DNA of 30,607 bases from DASVWH01 sp036389715 (GCA_036389715.1 DASVWH010000042.1:1-30607), one strand, 5' to 3'; shown: positions 6,005 through 13,997, numbered from the stretch's first letter. Notes: generated by a model from the letters alone, not told the origin. Made by a program: numbers and translations.

Positions 6005-8797
6005 TTAACGGCTGCGTTTGACCGTCCGCTGGCCGTGTGCGTTCTTCTGTGTGCTCTTCTGCGCGCCCTCCCGGATGCTCTGTTCGAGGGCGGCAAGGCG
6101 CTGTTCCATAGCGGAGTTGGCCGAGCGCAGCGCGCCCAGCTCCGCGCGCAGTTGTTCGACCTCGGCGGCTTTGCGTTGCAGCTCAACGGTCCGCTGGTCC
6201 AGAGCCTTGACGGCCGCCAGGCTGACCCCTGCCAGGTCCTGCACGCCGATTGAAGTATTGCCCGTGCCGAGGCTGAACTGCTGGTAGAAGTCTTCGGCCA
6301 TCGGACCGAGGTGACGCACCTGCTGGCCCTCGGAGATGTAGTTCCAGGTGCTCACCGGAATCCGGCGAAGGCGCGAGAGGATGTCCTCGCCGCTGACCGA
6401 GAGGAAGTTCTCCTTGGTCGTGCGGCTCGACGTGCAGTTGAAGACGCCGCTGCCCGCCGGGAGGTTACAGCCGGTCGTGCCGCCGAGGTTGGTGCGGAAG
6501 CGGAAACCGCCCGTCGCGCGCAGGGCGAACTCGTTGTTCGCCGTGTTGCGGAACGTGTCGGCGGTCTGCTGGGCCGAGCCGTCGCTCCAGATGAACGTGC
6601 CGGTGAAGCCGTTGTTCGAGGCGAACTTGCCCATCGCCGTCGTGTGATCCTGATCGGCCGTCACGTTGTAGCCGATGGCGACCGCCGCGAGGCCGCGGAT
6701 GTTGAAGGTGTCGGGGTCGCAGCGGCCGTTGATGAGCGGCCCGCCCGACTTGGCGTTGTTGCCGAGCGCCACGCCGTAGGTGTCGCACACGCGGTTGCCC
6801 GCGCCCGCCGAGAACCCGGCCGCACCCTTCACCTGGTTGCCGCTGCCGAAGACGATGCTGGAAGTGCTCTCGGCCGAGTTAGTGTCGCCGAAGGCGAGCG
6901 CGTAGAGGCCGATGGCGGTCGAGTTCGAGCCGCCCGCCCACGAGAAGAAGCCGACATTGGCGTCGTCCCACTCGTTGTCGGCGTAGCCGGAGCGGAAGGC
7001 CCCCTTGTAGCTGTCCCACGAAGTGCGGTAGCCCTTGCCCTGCATGGGCGGGACGCCGATGCCGAGGTTGCCGGTGGCGACGAAGCTGCCGTTCTGGAAG
7101 ACCTTGAACCAGGCGGGCGTGTGGCCGCCGGGGCCGCTGCAACAGGTCGAGCCGCCGCGCAGGTTAATCATCGGAGCCGTGCCGTTGGCGTCGCCGACCG
7201 AGAGCTGCTCCGCGCCGGGAACGAACTTGATGAAGTTCGCGTCCGTGTAAGCCTTATTCGTAGCGTCGCCCGCGTTGACGGGGTTGCCGACGTTCGTGAT
7301 GAGCGCGTTGTTGGCGGAGAGCCCCGCGCCGAAGACGTTCGCGCCGGACCAGGCGTTCGCGCCGTTGAGACGCGCCATGTTGGCCGAGTGGCGGTTGTCG
7401 CCGATGACGCCGACGGTCGCCGGGTCGTTGATGGCGTTGACGATGCTCGTGCCGGTCATCGCGCCGCCCGCGGTGGTCATGGAAGAGCCGTCCGGGAAGA
7501 TGAGTGCGCTGCCCGTCCCGCTGATCTTGACGTTACCGGCCACTTCGAGCCGTGCCGTCGGCGCTTCGGTCCCGATGCCGACCTGGCCCGAAGGCTTGAT
7601 TGACATCCGCACCTGGTCGTCTCCCGTGCTGAAGATAACAGAGCCTTCGCGCCCGACCGGCGAGGGAACATTACCGGCCGAGATTGACATCGCGCCGCGC
7701 TGGTTCGGGAAGAGCGAGTAGGTGTTGCCGCGCATGGCGAAGTAGGGGCCGTTGAGGGCCGAGAAGGCCGGGGTAGAGCTGGCGATGAAACCGGCCGTCT
7801 TAGAGTTGCTGTCCATGAAGAGCAGATTGCTGTCGGTGCCGGAAGTCGGCGTGGCCGTCATCTGGATATTGCCGCCGTTGACGACAAGGTTGCCGCCGTT
7901 CTCCGAGAGGACGGAATCGCCGAGCGAGCCGCTTGGCCCGTCGGTCCACTTGGCTATCCTGCCCGTGCTGCCCGTCCCTGTCGCGGAGGTCCCGAAGGTC
8001 GGGACGCCGCCCGTGCCGCCCGTGCGCGGCTGCGCGTCGGCCGCAGACTTGAGCACTGTTCCGTCAGCGAAGACGATGCCGTCGCTGGCGCGGATAGTCC
8101 CGTTAACGTCGAGCGTCGTTTCCGGCTTATCCGTGCCGATGCCGACGCGTCCTTCCGGCGTAATCCGCATCTGCTCAGTCTCGGTCGCGTTGAAGAAGCC
8201 GCCCGTGCGGAAGGTGAGCGGGCCGCTGGTGCTCGTCACCTGCCCGGCCTGACCGTCGTGCGCCGTGACCGTCACCGAGCGCTCCTTACCTTCGCTCAGG
8301 ACGGTCAGGGAATCATTATTCTCGGCCGCTTCGATCTTCTGCGACTTGCGGGCCGCGTCGAGGGCCTGCCGCTGGGCGGGGGTCAACTCTTCGCTGCCCA
8401 GGCGCTTGAGCGTTATCCGCCCTGATTGCAGCGAGATAGAGCCGAGACGCTGTCTCAGCTTGCCCTGTAAATCTCTGACCGTGACGACCAGTAGATACGA
8501 GCCGTCGGCCATCACTTGCGGGACATCAGCTATCCTCCAGTCGAGAATATTGCCCTGCTTGAGGCCCGAGTCGAAAAGCTGCTCGCCGCCCGAAGTGTAA
8601 ATAGTGAGCCGTATTTGCAGGACCTCGCCGGGGGAGGTGAAACGCGCGCCCGCGGCCGAGTTTGAAGCCGTGACGGCCGGTGCGGGCGCTGCCGCGGACT
8701 GGACGGCGGACCCATCTGCCTGCGCCATCGCCGTGGCGGAATTAACTAAGAGGATTAATGCGAAGATGGCTATAAGCCGAAAACGTTGAATCATCAT
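6005..8797 (-). CDS. Secreted surface protein with tail-fibre-like repeats and C-terminal S74 chaperone domain
   Basis: 930 aa. The start chosen is the ATG at 8797, with AAAGGAG 7 bases upstream; the frame stays open to 8839 without a better site. Residues 1-26 form a signal peptide (basic start, hydrophobic core, AMA-Q cleavage). Next come a beta-rich N-terminal domain at about 45-130, then fibre-type repeats of the form VGIGT.xP.xxLxVxG at about residues 220 and 410. A region at about 610-730 is rich in A-I-G and N/S motifs resembling YadA-type adhesin heads. The C-terminus has a peptidase S74 / intramolecular chaperone domain starting at Ser790 (S-S-R-T-T-K-E-N, with Lys795 at the +5 position as in the known Ser-Lys dyad) and a final coiled coil. 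In this family the domain trimerises the fibre and cuts itself off. Likely a trimeric cell-surface or exported fibre; ligand unknown. It could be of phage-tail origin, but no phage genes surround it. Confidence 0.85.
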   Translation of the reverse strand: MMIQRFRLIAIFALILLVNSATAMAQADGSAVQSAAAPAPAVTASNSAAGARFTSPGEVLQIRLTIYTSGGEQLFDSGLKQGNILDWRIADVPQVMADGSYLLVVTVRDLQGKLRQRLGSISLQSGRITLKRLGSEELTPAQRQALDAARKSQKIEAAENNDSLTVLSEGKERSVTVTAHDGQAGQVTSTSGPLTFRTGGFFNATETEQMRITPEGRVGIGTDKPETTLDVNGTIRASDGIVFADGTVLKSAADAQPRTGGTGGVPTFGTSATGTGSTGRIAKWTDGPSGSLGDSVLSENGGNLVVNGGNIQMTATPTSGTDSNLLFMDSNSKTAGFIASSTPAFSALNGPYFAMRGNTYSLFPNQRGAMSISAGNVPSPVGREGSVIFSTGDDQVRMSIKPSGQVGIGTEAPTARLEVAGNVKISGTGSALIFPDGSSMTTAGGAMTGTSIVNAINDPATVGVIGDNRHSANMARLNGANAWSGANVFGAGLSANNALITNVGNPVNAGDATNKAYTDANFIKFVPGAEQLSVGDANGTAPMINLRGGSTCCSGPGGHTPAWFKVFQNGSFVATGNLGIGVPPMQGKGYRTSWDSYKGAFRSGYADNEWDDANVGFFSWAGGSNSTAIGLYALAFGDTNSAESTSSIVFGSGNQVKGAAGFSAGAGNRVCDTYGVALGNNAKSGGPLINGRCDPDTFNIRGLAAVAIGYNVTADQDHTTAMGKFASNNGFTGTFIWSDGSAQQTADTFRNTANNEFALRATGGFRFRTNLGGTTGCNLPAGSGVFNCTSSRTTKENFLSVSGEDILSRLRRIPVSTWNYISEGQQVRHLGPMAEDFYQQFSLGTGNTSIGVQDLAGVSLAAVKALDQRTVELQRKAAEVEQLRAELGALRSANSAMEQRLAALEQSIREGAQKSTQKNAHGQRTVKRSR

Positions 8798-9210
8798 CTC
8801 AAGGCTCCTTTGAAAAATGCAATCATCAGAGCGTGTCACCGTCTTGACTGCTTCAGTGTTTATCCCACTGGAAGTTTTGTAAATACGCCCTCATTTCCTA
8901 ACGCGGATTTTCAGCCTGAGATGAATCACGCGGCCCCGGAAGCGCTCGAAAATTTCCTGAATCCGGTGAATGATGGAGAGAGGCGCAGGCCCGAGAGAAA
9001 GCGCCGGGCCGATTCTGCGACGGCACTGAAATCCAACCGCCCCGCCGGGGAGCCGCGTGAGCCGGGTTTGCAGAATGAGCCGGGAAAGGGTTTCGCCGAT
9101 TTTCAGAATGAGTTGGGAAAAAGGGTTCGCTGACGCCGCGTGAAGCGCACGGCGGCGCGGGATTTAGAGATTCGGGCGCAGGCGCTCGGGGCAGTGGATA
9201 CGGGCTCTTG
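8798..9210. other. 413-bp non-coding gap upstream of the S74 protein gene
   Basis: No convincing gene is present. The part next to 8797 carries the AAAGGAG ribosome-binding site of the S74 gene (8805-8811, minus strand) and presumably its promoter, but I cannot identify clear -35/-10 boxes. The distal part has a pair of direct repeats (9071-9130) and a short GC-rich dyad near 9133-9156 that might end the mqnA-mqnC transcript. A plus-strand ORF at 8786-9133 looks accidental. Confidence 0.6.
9071..9130. repeat. Two tandem ~33-bp direct repeats
   Basis: 9071-9096 and 9104-9130 both read CAGAATGAG, then YYGGGAAA, then GGGTTTCGC or AAGGGTTCGC, at a 33-base period with a few substitutions and one-base slippages. 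They lie in the gap between mqnC and the S74 protein gene. No function is visible; two copies are too few to call more than a local duplication. Confidence 0.6.
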
Positions 9211-10362
9211 CTAGTCGGCCATCAGGACAGACAATTCGCCGAGCGGCATTGATTCCCTCGCATCCGCTGCGGAGGATTGGTCGCGGGTGACGTGGCGATA
9301 GAGGATGTCGCGCTGCTGCGGGGTGAAACCGGCTTCGCGGATCAGGTAGCGGAGCATCTTTTCGTCGGCGATGTTGTGCGCGCCCGCCGCCGAGACGACG
9401 TTCTCTTCGATCATGATCGAGCCCATGTCGTCCGCGCCGAAGCGCAGCGCCACCTGCCCGAGTTTTAACCCTTGGGTCAGCCAGGACGACTGAAAATGCT
9501 CTATGTTGTCGAGGAAGAGGCGCGAAACGGCGAGCATCTTGAGATAATCGATGCCGGTCGGCTCCTCCTTGATGCGGCGGCCGAGCGCCGTGTTGTCGCG
9601 CTGAAAGGTCCAGGGAATAAAGGCCGTGAAGCCGCCCGTCTCGTCCTGTAGGTCGCGGATGCGCTGCAAGTGTCGGACGCGGTGGACCACCGTGTCGCCG
9701 ATGCCGAACATCATCGTCGCCGTCGAGCGCAGGCCCACACGGTGGACGGCGCGCATGACGGCCAGCCATTCGTCGGTCGTGCATTTCGTCGAGACGCGCT
9801 TGCGGACCTCGTCGTCCAGAATCTCGCCGCCGCCGCCCGGCAGGCTGTAGAGCCCCGCTTCCTTCAGACGCGAAAGAATCGTCTCGTAATCGAGCCCCGA
9901 GATGAGGTGAATGTTATGAATCTCGGGCGGAGAGAAGCAGTGCAATTGAAAGCGCGGATATTCGGCGTGCAGCGTGCGCAGCAGCTCTTCGTACCACTCG
10001 ATGCCGAAATCCGGGTGGAGCCCGCCCTGCATCAACACGCCGGTCCCGCCGAGCGCGATGGTCTCGTCTATCTTCCGCCGAATCTCGTCGAGCGAGTGGA
10101 CGTAGGTCTCCTCGTGTCCGGGCCTGCGGTAGAAGGCGCAGAAGGTGCAGACGACGTTGCAGACGTTCGTGTAATTGATGTTGCGGTCAATGATGTAGGT
10201 GACTATGCCGCGGGGATGCCAGCGCTTGCGAATCTCGTCGGCGGCCAGGCCGATGCGGACGAAATCGTCGGATTCGAGCAGCGCCGTGCAATCAGCGGCG
10301 GTCAGGCGCTCGCCCCCGAGCGCGCGTTCCAGGATGGGTTGAATATCTGTGCTCTTCATCAT
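9211..10362 (-). CDS. mqnC: Cyclic dehypoxanthinyl futalosine synthase MqnC (radical SAM)
   Basis: Radical-SAM enzyme of the futalosine route to menaquinone. It cyclises dehypoxanthine futalosine to the spiro cyclic form. From the ATG at 10362 (GGAGAG about 11 bases upstream) the protein is 383 aa, the usual size; the frame stays open to 10431, but the extra 23 residues look non-homologous. The [4Fe-4S] motif C68-xxx-C72-xx-C75 is embedded in NYTNVCNVVCTFCAFYR. It is followed by GGTGVLMQGGLHPDF and the C-terminal MIEENVVSAAGA block, typical of MqnC. MqnE, the paralogous aminofutalosine synthase, was considered; the NYTNVC and EENVVSAAGA blocks favour MqnC. Last gene of the mqnA-kinase-mqnC group. 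Confidence 0.93.
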   Translation of the reverse strand: MMKSTDIQPILERALGGERLTAADCTALLESDDFVRIGLAADEIRKRWHPRGIVTYIIDRNINYTNVCNVVCTFCAFYRRPGHEETYVHSLDEIRRKIDETIALGGTGVLMQGGLHPDFGIEWYEELLRTLHAEYPRFQLHCFSPPEIHNIHLISGLDYETILSRLKEAGLYSLPGGGGEILDDEVRKRVSTKCTTDEWLAVMRAVHRVGLRSTATMMFGIGDTVVHRVRHLQRIRDLQDETGGFTAFIPWTFQRDNTALGRRIKEEPTGIDYLKMLAVSRLFLDNIEHFQSSWLTQGLKLGQVALRFGADDMGSIMIEENVVSAAGAHNIADEKMLRYLIREAGFTPQQRDILYRHVTRDQSSAADARESMPLGELSVLMAD

Positions 10363-10452
10363 TTGCTTCGATGGCTCTCCCGCCGCTTTCCAGTTGCCGC
10401 GCCCCAAGCCGAGGGCGAGAAAGCCTGACACTCCGACCGGGCGATAAGGAGA

Positions 10453-11556
10453 TTATCCCAGAGCGGCGGGCAATCGTACAGTGAAAGTCGTGCCCCTGCC
10501 CGCCTCGCTGCTGACCTCTATCTCGCCGCCGTAGCGTTGCAGGATGGCGTAGCAGGTGGCGAGCCCGAGCCCGGTTCCCTTCTCGCCCTTGGTGGTAAAG
10601 AGCGGGCGGAAGAGCTTCTCCTGCACTTCGGGGCTCATCCCCTCGCCCGTGTCGCTGACTTCGACCACGCCGCGCGCGGCTTCGGCGCGCGTCAGGACCG
10701 TCACCTGTCCCTCGCCCCGGATGGCGTCAACGGAATTGCGCAGAAGATTGACGAAGACCTCGCGCAGCTCGCTCGCGCTGGCCAGCACGGGCGGCAGCCC
10801 CGCGGCCAGCTCGGTCCTGAAATTTATCCGCGCGCCGCGCTCATCCTGCGAAGCCCGCGCGTAGTCTTCCGTAAAGGCTATCGAGTCCCTGACCAGCTCG
10901 TTCAAATCTAAGGGCGAGAGGCCCTGCGGCGTTCGCGGGTGATGGCGCGCGCTCTCGCGTATGCGCTTGACCATCTCCTCGCCGTCGTCGCTCGCCTTCA
11001 GAATCTTCTGCACACGCCCGCGGGCAAACTCGTCTTCGGCCAGGTGCGCCAGCAACAGCTCGGCGTTTCCGCGAATCACCGTCAACAGATTATTGAAGTT
11101 GTGCGCGACTCCGGCCGCCACCTCGCCGACCTCGCGCAAACGCTCGCCGCGCACCAGATGCTCGCGCAGCGCCGACTGCTCCGTCACATCGCTGACGGCG
11201 ACCAGGCAGAGATTCGAGCCCTCTTTTGTGAAGCTGGTGAGCGTGATTTCCACCTCCCGCGGGCGCTCGGGAAACGGGAAGTGAAAGTGAAAGGCGGCGA
11301 CCAGCCCGGCGCGGTGCATCGTCTCCTGAAAACGCCCGTAGAACTCCCTGACCTGCGTGCAGGGAGCGACCTCTGTGAAGAAGTTTCGGCCGATCACCTG
11401 CTCCCGGCTGCGGTTGGCTAGCTGCTCCTCGCGCGCGTTGTAGAAGAGGATGACGCCACGCTCGTCCAGGACCACTATGCCGTAAGGCAGGAGGTCGAGC
11501 GTGGCGAAATCCATCTCCGGCAACTCCTGCGAGATGGGAAATCTTAGTTGCTCCAT
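10453..11556 (-). CDS. Sensor histidine kinase with a photoactive-yellow-protein-like PAS domain
   Basis: 367 aa, no signal peptide or membrane helix, so probably cytoplasmic. Residues about 15-125 form a PAS domain that aligns without gaps to Halorhodospira photoactive yellow protein over the chromophore region. Tyr39, Glu43, Arg49 and Cys66 fall on PYP Tyr42, Glu46, Arg52 and Cys69 (the p-coumaroyl-cysteine), while Thr50 is Ala47 and Tyr94 is Phe91. Then comes an NtrB-like HisKA block (A-H152-NFNNLL, phospho-acceptor His152) and an HATPase_c domain with N box (NLLRNSVDAI), G1 (DTGEGM), F box (LFRPLFTTK) and G2 (GTGLGL), all intact. No receiver domain or partner regulator is adjacent. It lies 30 bp after mqnA and upstream of mqnC on the same strand, so probably co-transcribed. 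Kinase role is firm; light sensing is inference. Confidence 0.9.
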   Translation of the reverse strand: MEQLRFPISQELPEMDFATLDLLPYGIVVLDERGVILFYNAREEQLANRSREQVIGRNFFTEVAPCTQVREFYGRFQETMHRAGLVAAFHFHFPFPERPREVEITLTSFTKEGSNLCLVAVSDVTEQSALREHLVRGERLREVGEVAAGVAHNFNNLLTVIRGNAELLLAHLAEDEFARGRVQKILKASDDGEEMVKRIRESARHHPRTPQGLSPLDLNELVRDSIAFTEDYARASQDERGARINFRTELAAGLPPVLASASELREVFVNLLRNSVDAIRGEGQVTVLTRAEAARGVVEVSDTGEGMSPEVQEKLFRPLFTTKGEKGTGLGLATCYAILQRYGGEIEVSSEAGRGTTFTVRLPAALG

Positions 11557-11586
11557 GATTGATTTCCTGCGCAGCCTGCGCTGGCT

Positions 11587-12432
11587 CTACCCGCCGACCA
11601 TTTGCAAGGGGCGCACTTCTGGGATCATCCCGTGCTTGTGCGCGAGCCTGTAAAAGAGGTCGAGGCCCGCACGCATCTCCCGGCTCAAATCGAAGGAGAT
11701 ATTTTCCAGCAGGTAAGACCTGACCTCAGCGAGCGGGAGATTAACCGCGCGGCTGTAAAGCGCAGCAATCTCCGCGACGTGCGCCAGCCCCTCGTCACGC
11801 GCCCCTGCAAAATCAATCCTGCCAACACTCTCCAACTCATCACGCCGCGCCATCCACATGGCGAAGACGAAGCCGAGGCCCGTATGTTTGCGCCAGAGGT
11901 CGGCCAGATCATACACAATCACGCCGCGCCGCGAGAAGGTCATCGCCGGATCGCCGATAATCAGCGCCGCATCACTGCGCGCGAGCATCGCTTCCAGGTC
12001 CGGCGCGCCCTCGGTCCACTCCGGCTCGAAACCTAAAAACTCACGAAAGATAATGCGCACCAGCGTCGCAGAGGTGCGCGAAGAGACATCGAGCGCGACC
12101 GTCCTGATGCCCCGCAGGTCTGCGAACTCGTCGCGTGTCACGAGCACGACGCTGCGCACGCGCGAGGTTGAGCCGACGCAGACGCCCGGCACTATGCGGA
12201 GGCCCTCTATCCGCTGGTATTCGATGACGGGCACGAGCGCCGCCTGGACCTCGCCGCGCGCCAGCATGTCTGCGCAACGCGCGGGCGCGGTGTCCGTCAC
12301 CAGCTCCACTTCGCGCCGCCTCGTTCCGCGCATAAAGCTCCAGATGAGCGGGACCGTGTTCAAATAACTGGAAGCGGCCAGCCGCGGCGCGCGCTTAGCG
12401 TCCGCCATCCGGCCCGGCTCCTTTTTGCTCAT
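11587..12432 (-). CDS. mqnA: Chorismate dehydratase MqnA
   Basis: First committed enzyme of the futalosine menaquinone pathway: chorismate to 3-enolpyruvylbenzoate. Cytoplasmic, with a periplasmic-binding-protein fold. 281 aa, usual length. Family features are the N-terminal ASYLNTVPLIWSF, ALVPVIEYQR, the SRTSATLVRIIFREFLG segment and DAALIIGDPAMTF. The start is taken at 12432; Met9 (12408) is an alternative because neither has a strong Shine-Dalgarno sequence. It heads a minus-strand group with the sensor kinase and mqnC. The other pathway genes (mqnB, mqnD, mqnE) are not in this window. Confidence 0.92.
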   Translation of the reverse strand: MSKKEPGRMADAKRAPRLAASSYLNTVPLIWSFMRGTRRREVELVTDTAPARCADMLARGEVQAALVPVIEYQRIEGLRIVPGVCVGSTSRVRSVVLVTRDEFADLRGIRTVALDVSSRTSATLVRIIFREFLGFEPEWTEGAPDLEAMLARSDAALIIGDPAMTFSRRGVIVYDLADLWRKHTGLGFVFAMWMARRDELESVGRIDFAGARDEGLAHVAEIAALYSRAVNLPLAEVRSYLLENISFDLSREMRAGLDLFYRLAHKHGMIPEVRPLQMVGG

Positions 12433-12471
12433 TCTGCCCGCTCATGCGTTTCGACTCGAAGCGATGCTAAC

Positions 12472-12612
12472 AAAACAAGGCGCAAGGCCAAAGCTCGAAG
12501 CCGGGCCGCAAACCAGTATCAAAAATTTTCCGGCGCGCGAGACTACTCTGCTCGCGCTTTTACCTTCGGCCATCTTTGCGCCTTTCACCTTTTGCCTTTT
12601 GCCTTTATATTT
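12472..12612. repeat. Decayed heptad repeat (CTTTTGC family) between mqnA and the cyclase gene
   Basis: At about 12585-12612, CTTTTGC-type 7-bp units occur in tandem, with poorer units continuing upstream to about 12558. A partial complement (GCAAGGC, CAAAGCT) is at about 12478-12495, giving a degenerate inverted repeat that spans the divergent mqnA/cyclase gap. Any promoters for the two divergent genes must be in this stretch, but I see no clear boxes. Confidence 0.5.
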
Positions 12613-12637
12613 GTCGGCGACAGGGTGAGAGCCGTTT

Positions 12638-13282
12638 ATGCGCATTTATGATATCAGCGTGCCGATCTCGGCCGCGACGCCCACTTATCCGGGCGACCCC
12701 GGCGTCGAAATCAGGCAATGGGCGGCGCTCGCCGAGGGCGACCCGGCCAACGTCTCGCTGCTTCACTTCGGGGCTCACACGGCGACGCACGTTGACGCCC
12801 CGGCGCATTTCATCGCGGGCACGCCCGGCGTCGGCGCGCTGCCGCTCGAAGCACTTCTGGGCGAAGCTCACGTCGTGGCGATTCCTGAAGACGCGGCCGC
12901 GATCACGCCCGCGCACCTCGCCGCGCACGACTTCAGCGGTGCGACCCGCGTGCTCTTCAAGACGCGCAACTCCGCCTTCTGGTCCGACATGACGCAGGGC
13001 TTTCGCAAAGATTTCACTTACCTCGCGCCGGACTCAGCGCGCGTCCTGGTCGAGCTGGGCGTGCGGCTTGTCGGGATAGACTATCTATCCATCGAAGAGT
13101 TCGGCTCCGAAAAGTTCGAGGCGCACCGGACGCTGCTCTCAAGCGGCATCGTCATTCTCGAAGGGCTGGACCTGCGAGCGGTTGAGGCTGGCGTCTACGA
13201 GTTGCTGTGCCTGCCTTTGAAGATTGCGGGCGGGACGGGCGACGGCGCACCGGCACGCGCCGTCCTGCGCGGAAGGGACTAG
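12638..13282 (+). CDS. Cyclase family protein (kynurenine formamidase-like metal hydrolase)
   Basis: 214 aa, usual length for the cyclase/KynB family, cytoplasmic. The metal-binding signature is present at residues 43-57 (H43, H47, H51, D53, H57; core THVDAPAHF). Family blocks YDISVPISAATPTYPGDP at the N-terminus and GVRLVGIDYLSIEEF near residue 145 are also seen. Characterised members hydrolyse N-formylkynurenine or related amides, but many family members have other or unknown substrates and no tryptophan-degradation gene is nearby, so I give no gene symbol. It starts a plus-strand run of small genes and is divergent from mqnA. Confidence 0.85.
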   Translation: MRIYDISVPISAATPTYPGDPGVEIRQWAALAEGDPANVSLLHFGAHTATHVDAPAHFIAGTPGVGALPLEALLGEAHVVAIPEDAAAITPAHLAAHDFSGATRVLFKTRNSAFWSDMTQGFRKDFTYLAPDSARVLVELGVRLVGIDYLSIEEFGSEKFEAHRTLLSSGIVILEGLDLRAVEAGVYELLCLPLKIAGGTGDGAPARAVLRGRD

Positions 13283-13288
13283 GACCGG

Positions 13289-13429
13289 ATGCTGCCTGAA
13301 GAGTTTCGAGCCGCGCGCCGGGGGCTGGCGCAATTGACTATTCCCGAGCTGATCGAGCTTTTACGGAGCGAGGAGCTAAAGACACGCTTCCTCGCAGAGA
13401 TGTGCCTGCGCGAGGCGACATCTACCTGA
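13289..13429 (+). CDS. Possible 46-aa ORF, unknown function
   Basis: An ATG 6 bases after the cyclase stop, with AGGA about 4 bases before it, opens a 46-codon frame ending TGA. The product (MLPEEFRAARRGLAQLTIPE...) is a charged, leucine-rich helical peptide without membrane segments; it resembles a single helical-repeat unit, but I do not recognise a family. Close coupling to the cyclase gene and coding-like composition favour a real gene or the 5' remnant of a longer one. Evidence is thin. Confidence 0.35.
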   Translation: MLPEEFRAARRGLAQLTIPELIELLRSEELKTRFLAEMCLREATST

Positions 13430-13566
13430 CTAAATTTCCGGCCCGCGGCGTCGCGGGCAGAGCGCACTCAAGCGATAGCGGAATGGCGCGAATGGTGGCG
13501 CGCTCATCGAGACACCTTCAAAAAGCGATGGCAGACTCCAAAAGACCAGACCGCACAGGGACCGGC

Positions 13567-13974
13567 ATGAGCAGGCCGGAGGCCGACCGCGCCACGATGG
13601 AAAGCCCGGGCTATCGCGAGCGCGTCTACGAGATCGTGCGCCGCATTCCGGCGGGCCGCGTCATGACCTACGGGCAGATTGCGGAGCTGCTCGGCGAAGG
13701 CTACACGGCGCGCACGGTCGGCTTCGTCATGCACGCGGCCGATGAAGAGACGACGCCCTGGCATCGCGTCATCAACTCGCAGGGCGCATGCTCGACCGGG
13801 CGCATCATCCTGCCGCCGGACAAGCAGCAGCGAATGCTCGAAGCCGAGGGCGTGGAATTTAATGCGCGCGCTCGCTGCGACCTCGGCCGCTATCGCTGGC
13901 TGCCGGAAGAGACGCCGACGGCAACACCCGGCAACGAACACGGCGAGGCTCAACCGACTCTCTTTACAGACTAA
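13567..13974 (+). CDS. Alkyltransferase-like protein (ATL), MGMT-fold DNA-damage binder
   Basis: Member of the O6-alkylguanine transferase DNA-binding domain family. It has the helix-turn-helix region PAGRVMTYGQIAELLG and the active-site loop, but the methyl-acceptor Cys of P-C-H-R is replaced by Trp (P64-W65-H66-R67). That is the hallmark of ATL proteins, which bind alkylated guanine, flip it and hand it to nucleotide excision repair without removing the alkyl group. Start chosen at 13567 (AGGGA 6 bases upstream), giving 135 aa; the frame is open from 13402, and ATGs at 13528 and 13597 are alternatives. About 25 C-terminal residues after the domain are probably disordered. Confidence 0.85.
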   Translation: MSRPEADRATMESPGYRERVYEIVRRIPAGRVMTYGQIAELLGEGYTARTVGFVMHAADEETTPWHRVINSQGACSTGRIILPPDKQQRMLEAEGVEFNARARCDLGRYRWLPEETPTATPGNEHGEAQPTLFTD

Positions 13975-13997
13975 GCTGATTAAATGAGGATGAGGCT

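Noticed and set aside
6311..7603. Plus-strand 430-codon ORF opposite the S74 protein gene
   Set aside because: Arg/Val/Ala-rich antisense shadow of a GC-rich gene; the minus-strand protein has clear domains and a signal peptide.
8786..9133. Plus-strand 115-codon ORF overlapping the start of the S74 protein gene
   Set aside because: It begins inside the minus-strand signal-peptide coding region, has no ribosome-binding site, its composition is not protein-like, and it runs through direct repeats.
9211..10362. MqnE (aminofutalosine synthase) instead of MqnC
   Set aside because: The radical-SAM motif context and the MIEENVVSAAGA block match MqnC better.
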